NCBI RefSeq assembly: GCF_016107655.1
Contig: NZ_JABASX010000003.1
Location: 186,001-250,000 of the forward strand
Reading direction: 5' to 3'
Source: Brevibacterium antiquum
Lineage (GTDB): Bacteria; Actinomycetota; Actinomycetes; Actinomycetales; Brevibacteriaceae
Length of the DNA: 64,000 nt
Part shown: one piece after another, positions 7,411-16,554 of the stretch
Numbering within the stretch: the first letter of the stretch is position 1
Layout of the letters: each line of letters starts with the position of its first letter
Made by a program: the position numbers and the translations under genes
Notes under the pieces: generated by a model
Databases searched by the model: none
What the model was told of the DNA's origin: nothing
Seen by the model: only the letters and a program-made list of their open reading frames with translations

Positions 7411-7449
7411 ACAACGGCGGCCACCCCGGAAAGGGGCGGCCGCCGTTGT
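7411..7449 (-). terminator. Terminator of pyk
   Basis: A 17-bp stem with one mismatch is formed by 7411-7427 and 7433-7449 around a 5-base loop. It begins 8 bases after the pyk stop codon. ATGACAACGGC is repeated just beyond it. Confidence 0.75.
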
Positions 7450-7457
7450 AGGGAGCC

Positions 7458-9005
7458 TCAGTGCCTTGGCGTGCCGTTCTCCTTGATGATCGGCACCTCA
7501 CGGGTGACCGGCGTTTCGGAGACGATGCCGTACCCGGCCAAGGGATCTTCCTCATCATCCGAGGAGTCCTCGTAGGCCGCGGCAACGCCCTTGGCGGCAT
7601 CACCCATCGTGTGGATGCGCAGGGCATTGGTCGACCCGGGGATGCCGGGAGGGGACCCGGCCACGAGGATGGACTGGTCACCTTCGTGGGCGGTTCCGTC
7701 CGCGAGCAGCACGGCATCGACCTGCCTGGCCATCTGGTCCGTGTGCCGCACGGTCTTGACCAGGTAGGGGCGTACGCCCCAGGTCAGTGCCAGCTGGTGG
7801 CGAACCTGAGCGTCGGGGGTGAAGCCGAGGATCGGCCAAGCGGGACGCAGACGCGACATCCGGCGTACGGAGTCACCCGTCTGGGAGAAGGTGCACAGCA
7901 GATCGATGTCGAGCTGTTCAGCAATCTGAACCGCTGCGGCGGTCACGGCCCCACCCTTGGTGTGAGGAACTGTGCCCAATTGCGGGATCCGCTCCATGCC
8001 GTGTTCCTCGGTGGACTCGATGATGCGGCTCATGGTCCGGATCGCTTCGACCCAGTAGTCGCCCACTGAAGTCTCACCGGAGAGCATCAGGGCATCGGCT
8101 CCGTCGAGGACGGCGTTGGCGCAGTCGCTCGCCTCGGCGCGGGTGGGCCTGGCCGCATCGATCATGGTCTCGAGCATCTGTGTGGCCACGATCACGGGCT
8201 TGGCCTGCTGCCGGGCGATCTCGACCGCACGCTTCTGCACGATCGGAACCTGCTCCAGGGGCAGCTCCACGCCGAGGTCGCCGCGGGCGACCATGATTCC
8301 GTCGAAGGCGTCGATGACCGCGTCGAGCTGTTCGACGGCCTGCGGCTTCTCCAGCTTGGCGATGACGGGTGCGGAGATGCCGACCTCGTCCATGACTGCC
8401 CTGACATCATCCATGTCCTCGGGACTGCGGACGAAGGACAGCGCCACCCAGTCGAAGCCGAGCTTGAGGCCCCATTTGAGGTCCTCGATGTCCTTCTCCG
8501 ACAGCGCCGGCACGGAGACCGGAACACCGGGAAGGTTGATGCCCTTGTGGTTCGAGATCGTTCCGCCGATCTCCACCTCGGTGACGACATCGGTGTCGGT
8601 GACCTCGGTGGCACGCAGACGCAGGCGCCCATCATCGATGAGCAACGGATCGCCGACGGACACATCGCCCGGCAGAGTCGACAGTGTGGTGCTCACGACC
8701 TCGGCGGTGCCGGCGATGTCGCGGTTGGTGATGGTGAAGGTTGCGCCTTCGACCAGCTCTTCCTTGCCGTTGGCGAAATTGCCGACCCTGATCTTCGGGC
8801 CCTGCAGATCGAGCAGCAGCGCGACGGCGCGGCCGGTGTCGAGTGCGGCCTGGCGAACCCAGGCGAATTTCTCTTCGTGTTCTTCCCGCTTGCCGTGGCT
8901 GAGATTGAATCTGGCCACATCGACGCCTTCGTCGACGAGCGCGCGGATCTCTTCATAGGAGTTCTGATTCGGACCTAATGTTGCGACTATCTTTGCACGC
9001 CTCAT
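7458..9005 (-). CDS. pyk: Pyruvate kinase
   Basis: The product (515 aa) converts phosphoenolpyruvate and ADP to pyruvate and ATP. The N-terminus MRRAKIVATLGP, the substrate segment VARFNLSHG, the catalytic Lys region IAKLEKPQAVEQLD and the metal site GDLGVELP are all present. The allosteric C-domain ends near residue 470 (TNALRIHTMG). A further acidic, proline-containing tail of about 45 residues (EDSSDDEEDPLAGYG) is longer than in most family members. The start at 9005 has AGGG about 9 bases upstream and matches the family N-terminus; upstream in-frame codons have no such support. The gene lies downstream of gltD with a 123-base spacer containing hairpins. Confidence 0.96.
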   Translation of the reverse strand: MRRAKIVATLGPNQNSYEEIRALVDEGVDVARFNLSHGKREEHEEKFAWVRQAALDTGRAVALLLDLQGPKIRVGNFANGKEELVEGATFTITNRDIAGTAEVVSTTLSTLPGDVSVGDPLLIDDGRLRLRATEVTDTDVVTEVEIGGTISNHKGINLPGVPVSVPALSEKDIEDLKWGLKLGFDWVALSFVRSPEDMDDVRAVMDEVGISAPVIAKLEKPQAVEQLDAVIDAFDGIMVARGDLGVELPLEQVPIVQKRAVEIARQQAKPVIVATQMLETMIDAARPTRAEASDCANAVLDGADALMLSGETSVGDYWVEAIRTMSRIIESTEEHGMERIPQLGTVPHTKGGAVTAAAVQIAEQLDIDLLCTFSQTGDSVRRMSRLRPAWPILGFTPDAQVRHQLALTWGVRPYLVKTVRHTDQMARQVDAVLLADGTAHEGDQSILVAGSPPGIPGSTNALRIHTMGDAAKGVAAAYEDSSDDEEDPLAGYGIVSETPVTREVPIIKENGTPRH

Positions 9006-9026
9006 GCACACCACCCTACCTGTACC

Positions 9027-9093
9027 GTGGCGGGCGATCCGAACCGCCCGCCACATCTGTTCGTCGGAGGAGAGTCACGCACATCAATGTGCG
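9027..9093 (-). promoter_or_regulatory. Two inverted repeats in the pyk leader
   Basis: GTGGCGGGC (9027-9035) pairs with GCCCGCCAC (9046-9054), leaving a 10-base loop, and ends 22 bases before the pyk ATG. A second, shorter repeat CGCACAT-CA-ATGTGCG spans 9078-9093. The first could be an mRNA leader stem or a terminator after gltD, the second an operator. Neither is a known riboswitch that I recognise. Confidence 0.45.
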
Positions 9094-9128
9094 GACTTCT
9101 CATTAATTGACACAGACTATCTTAACAT

Positions 9129-10583
9129 TTAAAACGATCTGTCGTGTGGTCCGACCGGTTCAGGCAGCCGAGTCGATCCCGTGAGGAACCGGTCGACCTC
9201 GGCCGCGACCGACCGCCCCTCGGCGATCGCCCAGACGATGAGCGACTGACCCCGCCCAGCGTCACCGGCGATGAAGACCCCGGGAGTCGAGCTGAGATAG
9301 GTCTCATCGCGGGCGAAGGCCCCGCTGTCGCTGACGTCGAGGCCGAGAGCTTCGGATTCCGGCCCCGAGAAGCCGAGAGCCAGGAGCACGAGGTCTGCAT
9401 CCAAACGGTGCTCGGTACCAGGAGTCGGCACGCGGCGACCGTCGACGAACTGGGTCTCTGCCACATCGATCCCGACCACCCGGCCCCCCTCGTCTCCGGC
9501 GAACCCTGTCGTCGATGCGAGGTAGCGCCGCGTGCCGCCCTCCTCATGGGAGGACTGGACCTCGAAGATGCGCGGGACCGTGGGCCAGGGATCTGCGTCG
9601 CTGCGGTCGATGGGCGGCTGAGCTCCGATCGCCAGCGTCGTGACCGAGGCTGCAGACTGCCGCAGGGCCGTGCCCAAACAGTCCGCACCCGTGTCACCAC
9701 CGCCGATGATGACCACGTGCTTTCCCGCAGCGTCGATGTGGCTCTTGACTCCACCGGGTCCAGGCTGCTCCCCCGCCTGCACACGATTCGAGGGCACCAG
9801 ATAGTCCATCGCGAATTCGACTCCGCGAAGGTCCCGACCGCCGATGCTCATGTCACGGGGCACTGTGGCACCTGTGCACACGATGACGGCGTCGAAGCTC
9901 GACTGCAGGTCCTCGAGACTGATGTCCCTGCCGATCTCGACCGAGGTCGTGAACCGGGTGCCTTCGGCGCGCATCTGATCGAGACGACGGTCGATGTGCT
10001 GCTTCTCGAGCTTGAAGTCCGGGATCCCGTAGCGCAGCAGTCCGCCGAGGCGATCGTCGCGTTCGTGGACGACGACGGTGTGCCCGGCCCGGGTCAGCTG
10101 CTGGGCCGCGGCGAGCCCGGTCGGACCAGAACCGATGACGGCAACGGTCTGCCCGGTGATCCGTTCAGGAATCATCGGCTGGATGAGCCCGGCCGCGAAG
10201 CCCTGGTCGACGATCGAGACCTCGACCTGCTTGATCGTCACTGCAGGCTGATTGATCCCGAGGACGCACGCATTCTCACACGGTGCAGGGCAGGCGCGAC
10301 CGGTGAATTCCGGGAAGTTGTTCGTTGCATGCAGAAGTTCGACGGCCCGCGGAAGTTCGCCGCGATACATCGCATCGTTGAACTCCGGAATCAGATTGCC
10401 CAAGGGGCAGCCCTGATGGCAGAACGGAACGCCGCAGTCCATGCAGCGCGATGCCTGCCTGCGCAGCTGCTCCGGATCGCCTGCTTCGTAGACCTCGCGG
10501 TAGTCCATGAGTCGGATGGGAACCGGGCGCCGCCGTGGCAGCTCGCGCTGGTCGGTGGTGAGGAATCCATGTGGATCAGCCAT
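9129..10583 (-). CDS. gltD: Glutamate synthase small subunit (NADPH)
   Basis: The product (484 aa) passes electrons from NADPH through FAD and iron-sulfur clusters to the large subunit. The N-terminal cluster motif CMDCGVPFCHQGCP (Cys 47, 50, 55, 59) is followed by CPAPCENAC (98, 102, 106). The FAD fold VAVIGSGPTGLAAA and the NADPH fold VVIIGGGDTGADC come next, and the C-terminal GVFIAGDAGRGQSLIVWA completes the flavin site. The start is set at 10583, where GGAGG lies 6 bases upstream; this overlaps the gltB stop by 8 bases, so the subunits are probably made together. An in-frame extension to 10778 lies inside gltB and has no family resemblance. Confidence 0.97.
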   Translation of the reverse strand: MADPHGFLTTDQRELPRRRPVPIRLMDYREVYEAGDPEQLRRQASRCMDCGVPFCHQGCPLGNLIPEFNDAMYRGELPRAVELLHATNNFPEFTGRACPAPCENACVLGINQPAVTIKQVEVSIVDQGFAAGLIQPMIPERITGQTVAVIGSGPTGLAAAQQLTRAGHTVVVHERDDRLGGLLRYGIPDFKLEKQHIDRRLDQMRAEGTRFTTSVEIGRDISLEDLQSSFDAVIVCTGATVPRDMSIGGRDLRGVEFAMDYLVPSNRVQAGEQPGPGGVKSHIDAAGKHVVIIGGGDTGADCLGTALRQSAASVTTLAIGAQPPIDRSDADPWPTVPRIFEVQSSHEEGGTRRYLASTTGFAGDEGGRVVGIDVAETQFVDGRRVPTPGTEHRLDADLVLLALGFSGPESEALGLDVSDSGAFARDETYLSSTPGVFIAGDAGRGQSLIVWAIAEGRSVAAEVDRFLTGSTRLPEPVGPHDRSF

Positions 10584-13500
10584 TGGCGACCTCCAGAATC
10601 TTGTGCCAGGCCTCATCCGAATCCGCGGACTGACCTGCCGCGGTGAACTCTTCCTGGACGTCTTTGACCATCGCATAGGCGACGGGGATGATCTTTGTGA
10701 AGCGGGAGAGGACGTCCTCTCCTCGGCGCAGTCCCTCAAGCAGCTGGGCAGCCAGGGGCGAGACCGTCCACTGAACATGTTCAGTCAGTAGGCGCTGGAG
10801 GACTTCCATATCGGTGATTCCCACCCCGGTGAACCGGAATACGCCGGCAGCGCGTTCCTTGGGGTTGAGCTTGGCAGGGTTGAAGTCCAGGACGTAGGCC
10901 GTGCCGCCCGACATACCGGCGGCGAAGTTGCGTCCGGTGCTGCCCAGGATCACGGCGAGGCCTCCGGTCATGTATTCGAGCCCGTGATCACCGATCCCTT
11001 CGACCACCGCCTCGGCGCCCGAGTTGCGCACCATGAAACGTTCCCCCACCTGGCCAGAGATGAACAGCTTGCCCGCGGTCGCGCCGTAGCCCAGCACGTT
11101 GCCGGCGATGACGTTGTGCTCGGGTCTGGTCGGATTCTCCTCGTGCGGATGCACGCTGATGGTTCCGCCCGAGAGCCCCTTGCCGACGTAGTCGTTGGCG
11201 TCGCCGTGCAGGTCGATGCTGACCCCGCGAGGCAGGAAGGCACCGAGTGACTGCCCGGCCGTGCCGTGCAGGTCGAGCCTGATCGTGTGCTCGGGCAGGC
11301 CCGCATCCGCATGGGCGAGCGTGACATTGTGCCCCAGCAGGGTGCCGACGCTGCGGTCCGTGTTCTCGATCGCCGAGGTGATTCTGACCTTCGCCCCGGA
11401 CTCGATCGACTCCCCGGCCTCGGCCAGCAGACGCAGGTCCAGTTCCCCCGCGAAGTCGCGGTTGACCTCAGTGGTGCGTTTGCGAGGCACTTCGGTGTTG
11501 CCGTGGACGTCCTCGGGCACGGTGAGGATCGAGGCCAGATCGAGGTCGAGGCCAGAGGCCTCGGCACGCTTCTCATCGATGCGCAGCCTCTCGACAGCAC
11601 CGATCGCCTCGTCAAGTGAGCGCAGGCCCAGCTGCGCCAAGTAGCCGCGGACCTCCTCGGCGATGAAGGTGAAGAAGTTCACGACGTGATCGGCCTGTCC
11701 GTGGAAGCGTTCGCGCAGCTTCGGGTTCTGGGTCGCAACGCCGACGGGACATGTGTCCTTGTGGCACACACGCATCATGATGCAGCCGGAGACCACGAGG
11801 GCCGTAGTCGCGAATCCGAACTCCTCACCACCCAGCAGGGCGGCGATGATAACGTCGCGGCCGGTCTTGAGCTGGCCGTCGACCTGCACGCTGACCTTCT
11901 CTCGCAGCCCGTTGAGCACCAGGGTCTGCTGGGCCTCGGCCAAGCCCAGTTCCCAAGGGGTGCCGGCATGCTTGAGAGAGTTCAGCGGACTGGCCCCGGT
12001 GCCTCCATCGTGACCGGAGACGAGGACGACGTCCGCTCCGGCCTTGGCCACGCCTGCGGCCACCGTGCCGACGCCGATCCCGGACACGAGCTTCACGTGC
12101 ACGCGGGCCCTGGCATTGGCGCGACCGAGATCGTGGATGAGCTGAGCGAGGTCCTCGATCGAATAGATGTCGTGATGCGGCGGCGGAGAGATCAGCCCCA
12201 CTCCGGGAGTGGCGTGTCTGGTCTTCGCGATCCACGGGTAGACCTTCGCCCCGGGCAGCTGTCCGCCCTCCCCCGGCTTCGCGCCCTGAGCCATCTTGAT
12301 CTGCAGGTCATCGGCCTCGGTGAGGTAATGGCTGGTGACCCCGAAACGTCCGCTGGCGATCTGCTTGACAGCCGATCGGCGTTCGGGGTCGACGAGACGT
12401 TCGGTGTCCTCTCCACCCTCACCCGTGTTCGACCTCCCGCCGATGCGGTTCATGGCGATGGCCAGAGTCTCGTGTGCCTCTTGGGACAGTGAGCCGTAGC
12501 TCATGGCGCCTGTCGAGAAGCGCTTCATGATCTCGCTGGCCGGCTCCACCTCGGCGATGTCGATCGGTCCCGAATCCGTGGGCACGAGGTCGAACAGTCC
12601 GCGCAGCGTCATCAGCTCACGTGACTGCTCATCGACGGCGTGGGTGTACTGCTCGAAGATGTCGAAGCGTCCTGTGGCAGTGGAGTGCTGGAGCTTGAAG
12701 ATCGTCTCCGGGTTGAACAGGTGCCCCGGACCTTCCCGCCGCCACTGATATTCGCCGCCGACCAGCAGATTCCGGTGCGAGGGCCGCGGATGGTCATCGC
12801 GGTAGGCGTCTGCGTGCCGAGCACTCGATTCCGCGGTGATCTCGATGATCCCCTTGCCCCCGAGCTGGTGCGGGGTGGAGGTGAAGTACTGATCAACGAA
12901 GTCATCCGAGAGTCCGAGAGCTTCGAAGGTCTGTGCACCGTGGTAGGACTGGACGGTCGAGATCCCCATCTTCGACATGATCTTCAGCAGACCCTTGTTC
13001 AGAGCCGTGAGCACATTCGCCACGGCTGCGGATTCGCTGATGCCGCGGATCCTGTCTGAGCGCACGAGCGCCTCGGCGGTCTCCATGACGAGGTACGGGT
13101 TGACTGCGGAGGCACCGAAGGCCACCAGTGTGGCAACATGGTGGACCTCACGGACGTCGCCGGCCTCCACGATGATGGACACCCGCGTCCGCGAACGCTG
13201 CCGCACCAGGTGGTGGTGAAGGGCCGAAGTCAGCAGCAGCGACGGAATCGGAGCGAGATCAGCCGTCGAGTCCCGATCGCTGAGGATGATGAACACTGCT
13301 CCGGCCTCAACGGCCGCGCTGGCTTCCCGGCACAGCGCATCGAGGCGCTTGGCCATGGCATCGGGCCCCGCATTCACCGAATACAGGCCGGCCAGCGTCA
13401 CACTTGGTCGTCCATCGTCGACGCCGAGGTGGTGACCCTGGACGTGCGAGATCGCCGTCAGTTCGTCGTTGTCGATGACCGGCTGATCGAGCAGGATATG

Positions 13501-15276
13501 CGCGGAGTCCGGCTGGGCGAACTGCAGCAGGTTGCCTTCGCGCCCGATGCCCGAGGACATGCTGGTGACGATGTCTTCGCGGATGGAGTCCAGCGGCGGG
13601 TTCGTCACCTGAGCGAAGTTCTGGTGGAAGTAGTCGAAGAGCAGCCTCGGCCGTTGGCTCAATGCCGCGATCGCCGTGTCAGTGCCCATGGCTCCCAGTG
13701 GCTCTGCCCCGGTCTCGGCCATCGGCGAGATGAGGATACGCAGCTCCTCCTCGGTGTAGCCGAAGGTTCGCTGGCGTCTGCGCACCGATGACTGCGGGTG
13801 AGTGACGTGGATCCGGGTGGGCAGATCCGAGAGTCGACGCGAACAGCTCTTGACCCACTCCTCATAGGGGTGCTCAGTGGCGAGCTGATTCTTGATCTCC
13901 GTGTCGGAGATGATCCGTTCGGACTCGGTGTCGACGAGGAACATGCGTCCCGGAGTCAGTCGACCGCGAGCGACGATGTCCGCTTCGGGCAGGTCGACGA
14001 CGCCGATCTCACTGGCCAGGACCACGGTGTCGGAGGTCATGACGTAGCGCGCAGGACGCAGGCCGTTGCGATCGAGGACCGCCCCAGCCAGCTTCCCGTC
14101 GGTGAATGCCACACAGGCGGGTCCGTCCCACGGCTCCATCAGCAGCGAGTGGTATTCGTAGAACGCCTTGCGGGACTCCCCCATGCCTGGATTGTTCTCC
14201 CAGGCCTCCGGGATCATCATCAGCATTGCCTGCGGCAGCGACCGGCCCGAGGCGACCATGAGTTCGAGCACCGAGTTGAATGATGCCGAGTCCGAGGCGC
14301 CGGGCGGCACGATCGGGCACAGTCTGTCCAGGCTCGTCGAGGTGCCGGGCACCGGGGAGACGAGCAGGTCCGAGGCCAGCTTCGACTCCCTGGCCTGCAT
14401 CCAGTTGCGGTTGCCGCGCACCGTGTTGATCTCACCGTTGTGGGCGATCGTGCCGAAGGGCTGCGCGAGCTGCCAGGACGGGAACGTGTTCGTCGAGAAG
14501 CGAGAATGCACGAGTGCGATCCGAGAAGTCAGCCGTTCGTCGAGCAGTTCCGTGTAGAAGGCAGAGAGCTGACCCGTTGAGAGCATGCCCTTATAGGTGA
14601 TGGTGCCCGGGTTGAGAGAAGGGCAGTAGAGACCCGCATGGTCGAGGCGCTTCCTCACGATGTAGGACCGGCGGCTCAGATCCTGTGGGTCCCGGGACGG
14701 ATACCGCTCGTCGATGGCGAGGAAGAGCTGGCGCATGCGCGGCATCGTGGTGCGTGCGGTCTCGCCCAACACGCTCGCGTCGTGGGGTACGTCGCGGAAG
14801 GCAAGGACCTGCAGTCCCTCTTCGGCGGCGATCCTCTTGACGAGGTCGTCCTGATCCTCGTGCGAATCGTTCATGCCCTCTGTGACCAATGCATCCCTGT
14901 CATCCGTGAGGAAAGCCACGTCGGGGATGAGATCCTGTCGGTAGTCCTGAGCGAAGAATCCGATGCCTGCGGAGTAGCTGCCCGGCTCCGGAAGTTCGAC
15001 GCCGTCGGCACCGAGCACCTCGGCGAAATAGTCGTGGGGAATCTGCAGGGTGATCCCGGCACCATCTCCTGTGCCTTCATCGGAACCGATGCCGCCTCGG
15101 TGTTCGAGCTTGCGCAGTGCGGTCAGAGCCTGTTCGACGACCTCATGGTCTGCCGGGCCACGGTAGCGGACGATGAGCGCCAGCCCACATGCGTCGTGCT
15201 CGAGTGCGGGATCGTAGAGTCCGGCACGAACTGGTTGACGCGGAGCTTTCGGGGTCGTTGAGTGTTCACTGTACAT
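10576..15276 (-). CDS. gltB: Glutamate synthase large subunit
   Basis: The product (1566 aa) makes two glutamates from glutamine and 2-oxoglutarate. The N-terminal class II amidotransferase begins at Cys30 (HDACGLAL) after a propeptide of 29 residues, which should be cleaved. The FMN-binding synthase domain contains TGEGGE and a DVVLVSGHDGGTGASP segment, with the 3Fe-4S site CIMMRVCHKDTCPVG. The C-terminal GXGXG beta-helix domain ends the protein. The ATG at 15276 has AAGG 5 bases upstream, whereas the GTG at 15288 has none. It forms an operon with gltD. Confidence 0.97.
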   Translation of the reverse strand: MYSEHSTTPKAPRQPVRAGLYDPALEHDACGLALIVRYRGPADHEVVEQALTALRKLEHRGGIGSDEGTGDGAGITLQIPHDYFAEVLGADGVELPEPGSYSAGIGFFAQDYRQDLIPDVAFLTDDRDALVTEGMNDSHEDQDDLVKRIAAEEGLQVLAFRDVPHDASVLGETARTTMPRMRQLFLAIDERYPSRDPQDLSRRSYIVRKRLDHAGLYCPSLNPGTITYKGMLSTGQLSAFYTELLDERLTSRIALVHSRFSTNTFPSWQLAQPFGTIAHNGEINTVRGNRNWMQARESKLASDLLVSPVPGTSTSLDRLCPIVPPGASDSASFNSVLELMVASGRSLPQAMLMMIPEAWENNPGMGESRKAFYEYHSLLMEPWDGPACVAFTDGKLAGAVLDRNGLRPARYVMTSDTVVLASEIGVVDLPEADIVARGRLTPGRMFLVDTESERIISDTEIKNQLATEHPYEEWVKSCSRRLSDLPTRIHVTHPQSSVRRRQRTFGYTEEELRILISPMAETGAEPLGAMGTDTAIAALSQRPRLLFDYFHQNFAQVTNPPLDSIREDIVTSMSSGIGREGNLLQFAQPDSAHILLDQPVIDNDELTAISHVQGHHLGVDDGRPSVTLAGLYSVNAGPDAMAKRLDALCREASAAVEAGAVFIILSDRDSTADLAPIPSLLLTSALHHHLVRQRSRTRVSIIVEAGDVREVHHVATLVAFGASAVNPYLVMETAEALVRSDRIRGISESAAVANVLTALNKGLLKIMSKMGISTVQSYHGAQTFEALGLSDDFVDQYFTSTPHQLGGKGIIEITAESSARHADAYRDDHPRPSHRNLLVGGEYQWRREGPGHLFNPETIFKLQHSTATGRFDIFEQYTHAVDEQSRELMTLRGLFDLVPTDSGPIDIAEVEPASEIMKRFSTGAMSYGSLSQEAHETLAIAMNRIGGRSNTGEGGEDTERLVDPERRSAVKQIASGRFGVTSHYLTEADDLQIKMAQGAKPGEGGQLPGAKVYPWIAKTRHATPGVGLISPPPHHDIYSIEDLAQLIHDLGRANARARVHVKLVSGIGVGTVAAGVAKAGADVVLVSGHDGGTGASPLNSLKHAGTPWELGLAEAQQTLVLNGLREKVSVQVDGQLKTGRDVIIAALLGGEEFGFATTALVVSGCIMMRVCHKDTCPVGVATQNPKLRERFHGQADHVVNFFTFIAEEVRGYLAQLGLRSLDEAIGAVERLRIDEKRAEASGLDLDLASILTVPEDVHGNTEVPRKRTTEVNRDFAGELDLRLLAEAGESIESGAKVRITSAIENTDRSVGTLLGHNVTLAHADAGLPEHTIRLDLHGTAGQSLGAFLPRGVSIDLHGDANDYVGKGLSGGTISVHPHEENPTRPEHNVIAGNVLGYGATAGKLFISGQVGERFMVRNSGAEAVVEGIGDHGLEYMTGGLAVILGSTGRNFAAGMSGGTAYVLDFNPAKLNPKERAAGVFRFTGVGITDMEVLQRLLTEHVQWTVSPLAAQLLEGLRRGEDVLSRFTKIIPVAYAMVKDVQEEFTAAGQSADSDEAWHKILEVANG

Positions 15277-15370
15277 CGCTGCCTTCACGGGGTGTAGGAG
15301 TTTACGTTAAAGACGGCGCTGTCCCTAGCTGTTTTCGCGGTGTCCTTCGAAGATCGTCCTCAGACACAGT

Positions 15371-15388
15371 TGTGACGTGGTTCTCACA
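15371..15388. promoter_or_regulatory. Inverted repeat upstream of gltB
   Basis: TGTGA-8-TCACA (15371-15375 and 15384-15388) lies about 95 bases before the gltB start, in a 187-base spacer (15277-15463). It resembles a CRP/FNR-family half-site pair but has 8 rather than 6 central bases. No clear -35/-10 pair or T-box was seen in the spacer. Confidence 0.25.
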
Positions 15389-15463
15389 GTCGGTTTTCCA
15401 ACCTACACCACGTGGCGGCACCGAATAGCAGCGAAAAAGGACCGTAAAACGAACCTAAACGTC

Positions 15464-15766
15464 TCAGTCGTCGGACTTCGAACCGCTCTCGCCCCGAGTT
15501 CTCCGCTTCACGTCGGGGGTGATCGAGATCGCCGAGGTGACCGCTCCGAAGTATCCGAAGCCGTGTCCCCCGAAGTCCTCACCGCCCTTCTTCGAGGCGT
15601 CTGTTGCTCGGGCGATCTTTCGGGCACGACGAGCGAGGACGAAGAAGACGATTCCGACGATGAGGAGGACCACAGCGAGTGCGAGCACCCACAGTGCCCA
15701 CCCGGGGATCGTGGCAGAGCCGAGCTGCAGTGCGTTGTTTGAGGCGAGCAGTTGAGCCCGGCTCAT
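15464..15766 (-). CDS. Small single-pass membrane protein of unknown function at the end of the trp operon
   Basis: I do not recognise this 100-aa protein. It has one strong membrane segment at about residues 22-44 (ALWVLALAVVLLIVGIVFFV), followed at once by a basic stretch (ARRARKIAR), so the C-terminal half is probably cytosolic. That half is glycine-rich and then charged (GGHGFGYFG, SKSDD). Its ATG overlaps the trpA stop by 4 bases (ATGA) and GAGGG lies upstream, so it is translated with trpA. Other actinobacteria often have lgt at this position; this protein is not Lgt. Confidence 0.75.
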   Translation of the reverse strand: MSRAQLLASNNALQLGSATIPGWALWVLALAVVLLIVGIVFFVLARRARKIARATDASKKGGEDFGGHGFGYFGAVTSAISITPDVKRRTRGESGSKSDD

Positions 15767-16554
15767 GCACAGCCCTCGGCGAGTTCAGCGGCCAAGCTGG
15801 CGATTCCGCTGACTCCGTCGCTGTCGAGAGCGCGCACGAGCGCCGAGCCGACGATCACGCCGTCAGCGTATTCGGCGACCTCTGCAGCCTGTTCGCGCGT
15901 CGAGACGCCGAGCCCGACGCAGGCGTGCGGCGCTCCGGCGTCCTTGAGCCGAGATACGAGCTCACGAGCGTGGTTGTCGACCTCGGAGCGGACGCCGGTC
16001 ACGCCCATCGTCGAGGCGGCATAGACGAATCCGCGGCTCGCATCGACGATGGTGGCCAGTCGTTCAGGTGTCGATGAAGGGGCCGCGAGGAAGATGCGGT
16101 CCAGATCGAATTCGTCCGAGGCGCTCACCCATTCAGATGCCTCATCGGGGATGAGATCCGGGGTGATGATGCCTCCGCCCCCGGCAGAGTCCAGGTCGCG
16201 GGCGAAGGCCGAGACACCGTACTGCAGCACGATGTTCCAATAGCTCATCACCACGGCGGTTCCCCCGGCCTCAGCGACGGCTGAGACTGCAGAGAAGATG
16301 TCGGAGGTGCGCACCCCGGCGGCGAGTCCCTGCTCGGCGGCACGTTGGATGACGGGGCCATCCATTCCCGGGTCCGAGTACGGCATGCCGACCTCGACGA
16401 TGTCGACTCCGGACTTCACCAGTTCGACCATGGCCTCGATGGAGCCCTCGACAGAGGGGAAGCCGACCGGAAGGTATCCGATCAGGGCGGCCTTGCGGCC
16501 TGCCTGGGCGACTGTGTCGAGAGTGGTGCCGGTTCGGGGTCCTGAGCTCGTCAT
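15763..16554 (-). CDS. trpA: Tryptophan synthase alpha chain
   Basis: The product (263 aa) cleaves indole-3-glycerol phosphate to indole and glyceraldehyde 3-phosphate. The catalytic acids are visible as Glu54 in VEVGMPYSD and Asp65 in DPGMDGP. The phosphate-binding end [12 protein letters not shown] is present. The ATG at 16554 overlaps the trpB stop in ATGA, so alpha and beta chains are coupled. An upstream in-frame codon at 16590 lies within trpB and is not used here. Confidence 0.97.
   Translation of the reverse strand: MTSSGPRTGTTLDTVAQAGRKAALIGYLPVGFPSVEGSIEAMVELVKSGVDIVEVGMPYSDPGMDGPVIQRAAEQGLAAGVRTSDIFSAVSAVAEAGGTAVVMSYWNIVLQYGVSAFARDLDSAGGGGIITPDLIPDEASEWVSASDEFDLDRIFLAAPSSTPERLATIVDASRGFVYAASTMGVTGVRSEVDNHARELVSRLKDAGAPHACVGLGVSTREQAAEVAEYADGVIVGSALVRALDSDGVSGIASLAAELAEGCA

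Noticed and set aside
9144-10646. 500-aa plus-strand frame opposite gltD
   Set aside because: Entirely antisense to gltD, composition follows third-position G+C of that gene, no known domain and no ribosome site.
15289-15463. Nitrogen-regulator (AmtR/GlnR) box before gltB
   Set aside because: No convincing match to either consensus; only the weak TGTGA-N8-TCACA repeat is reported.
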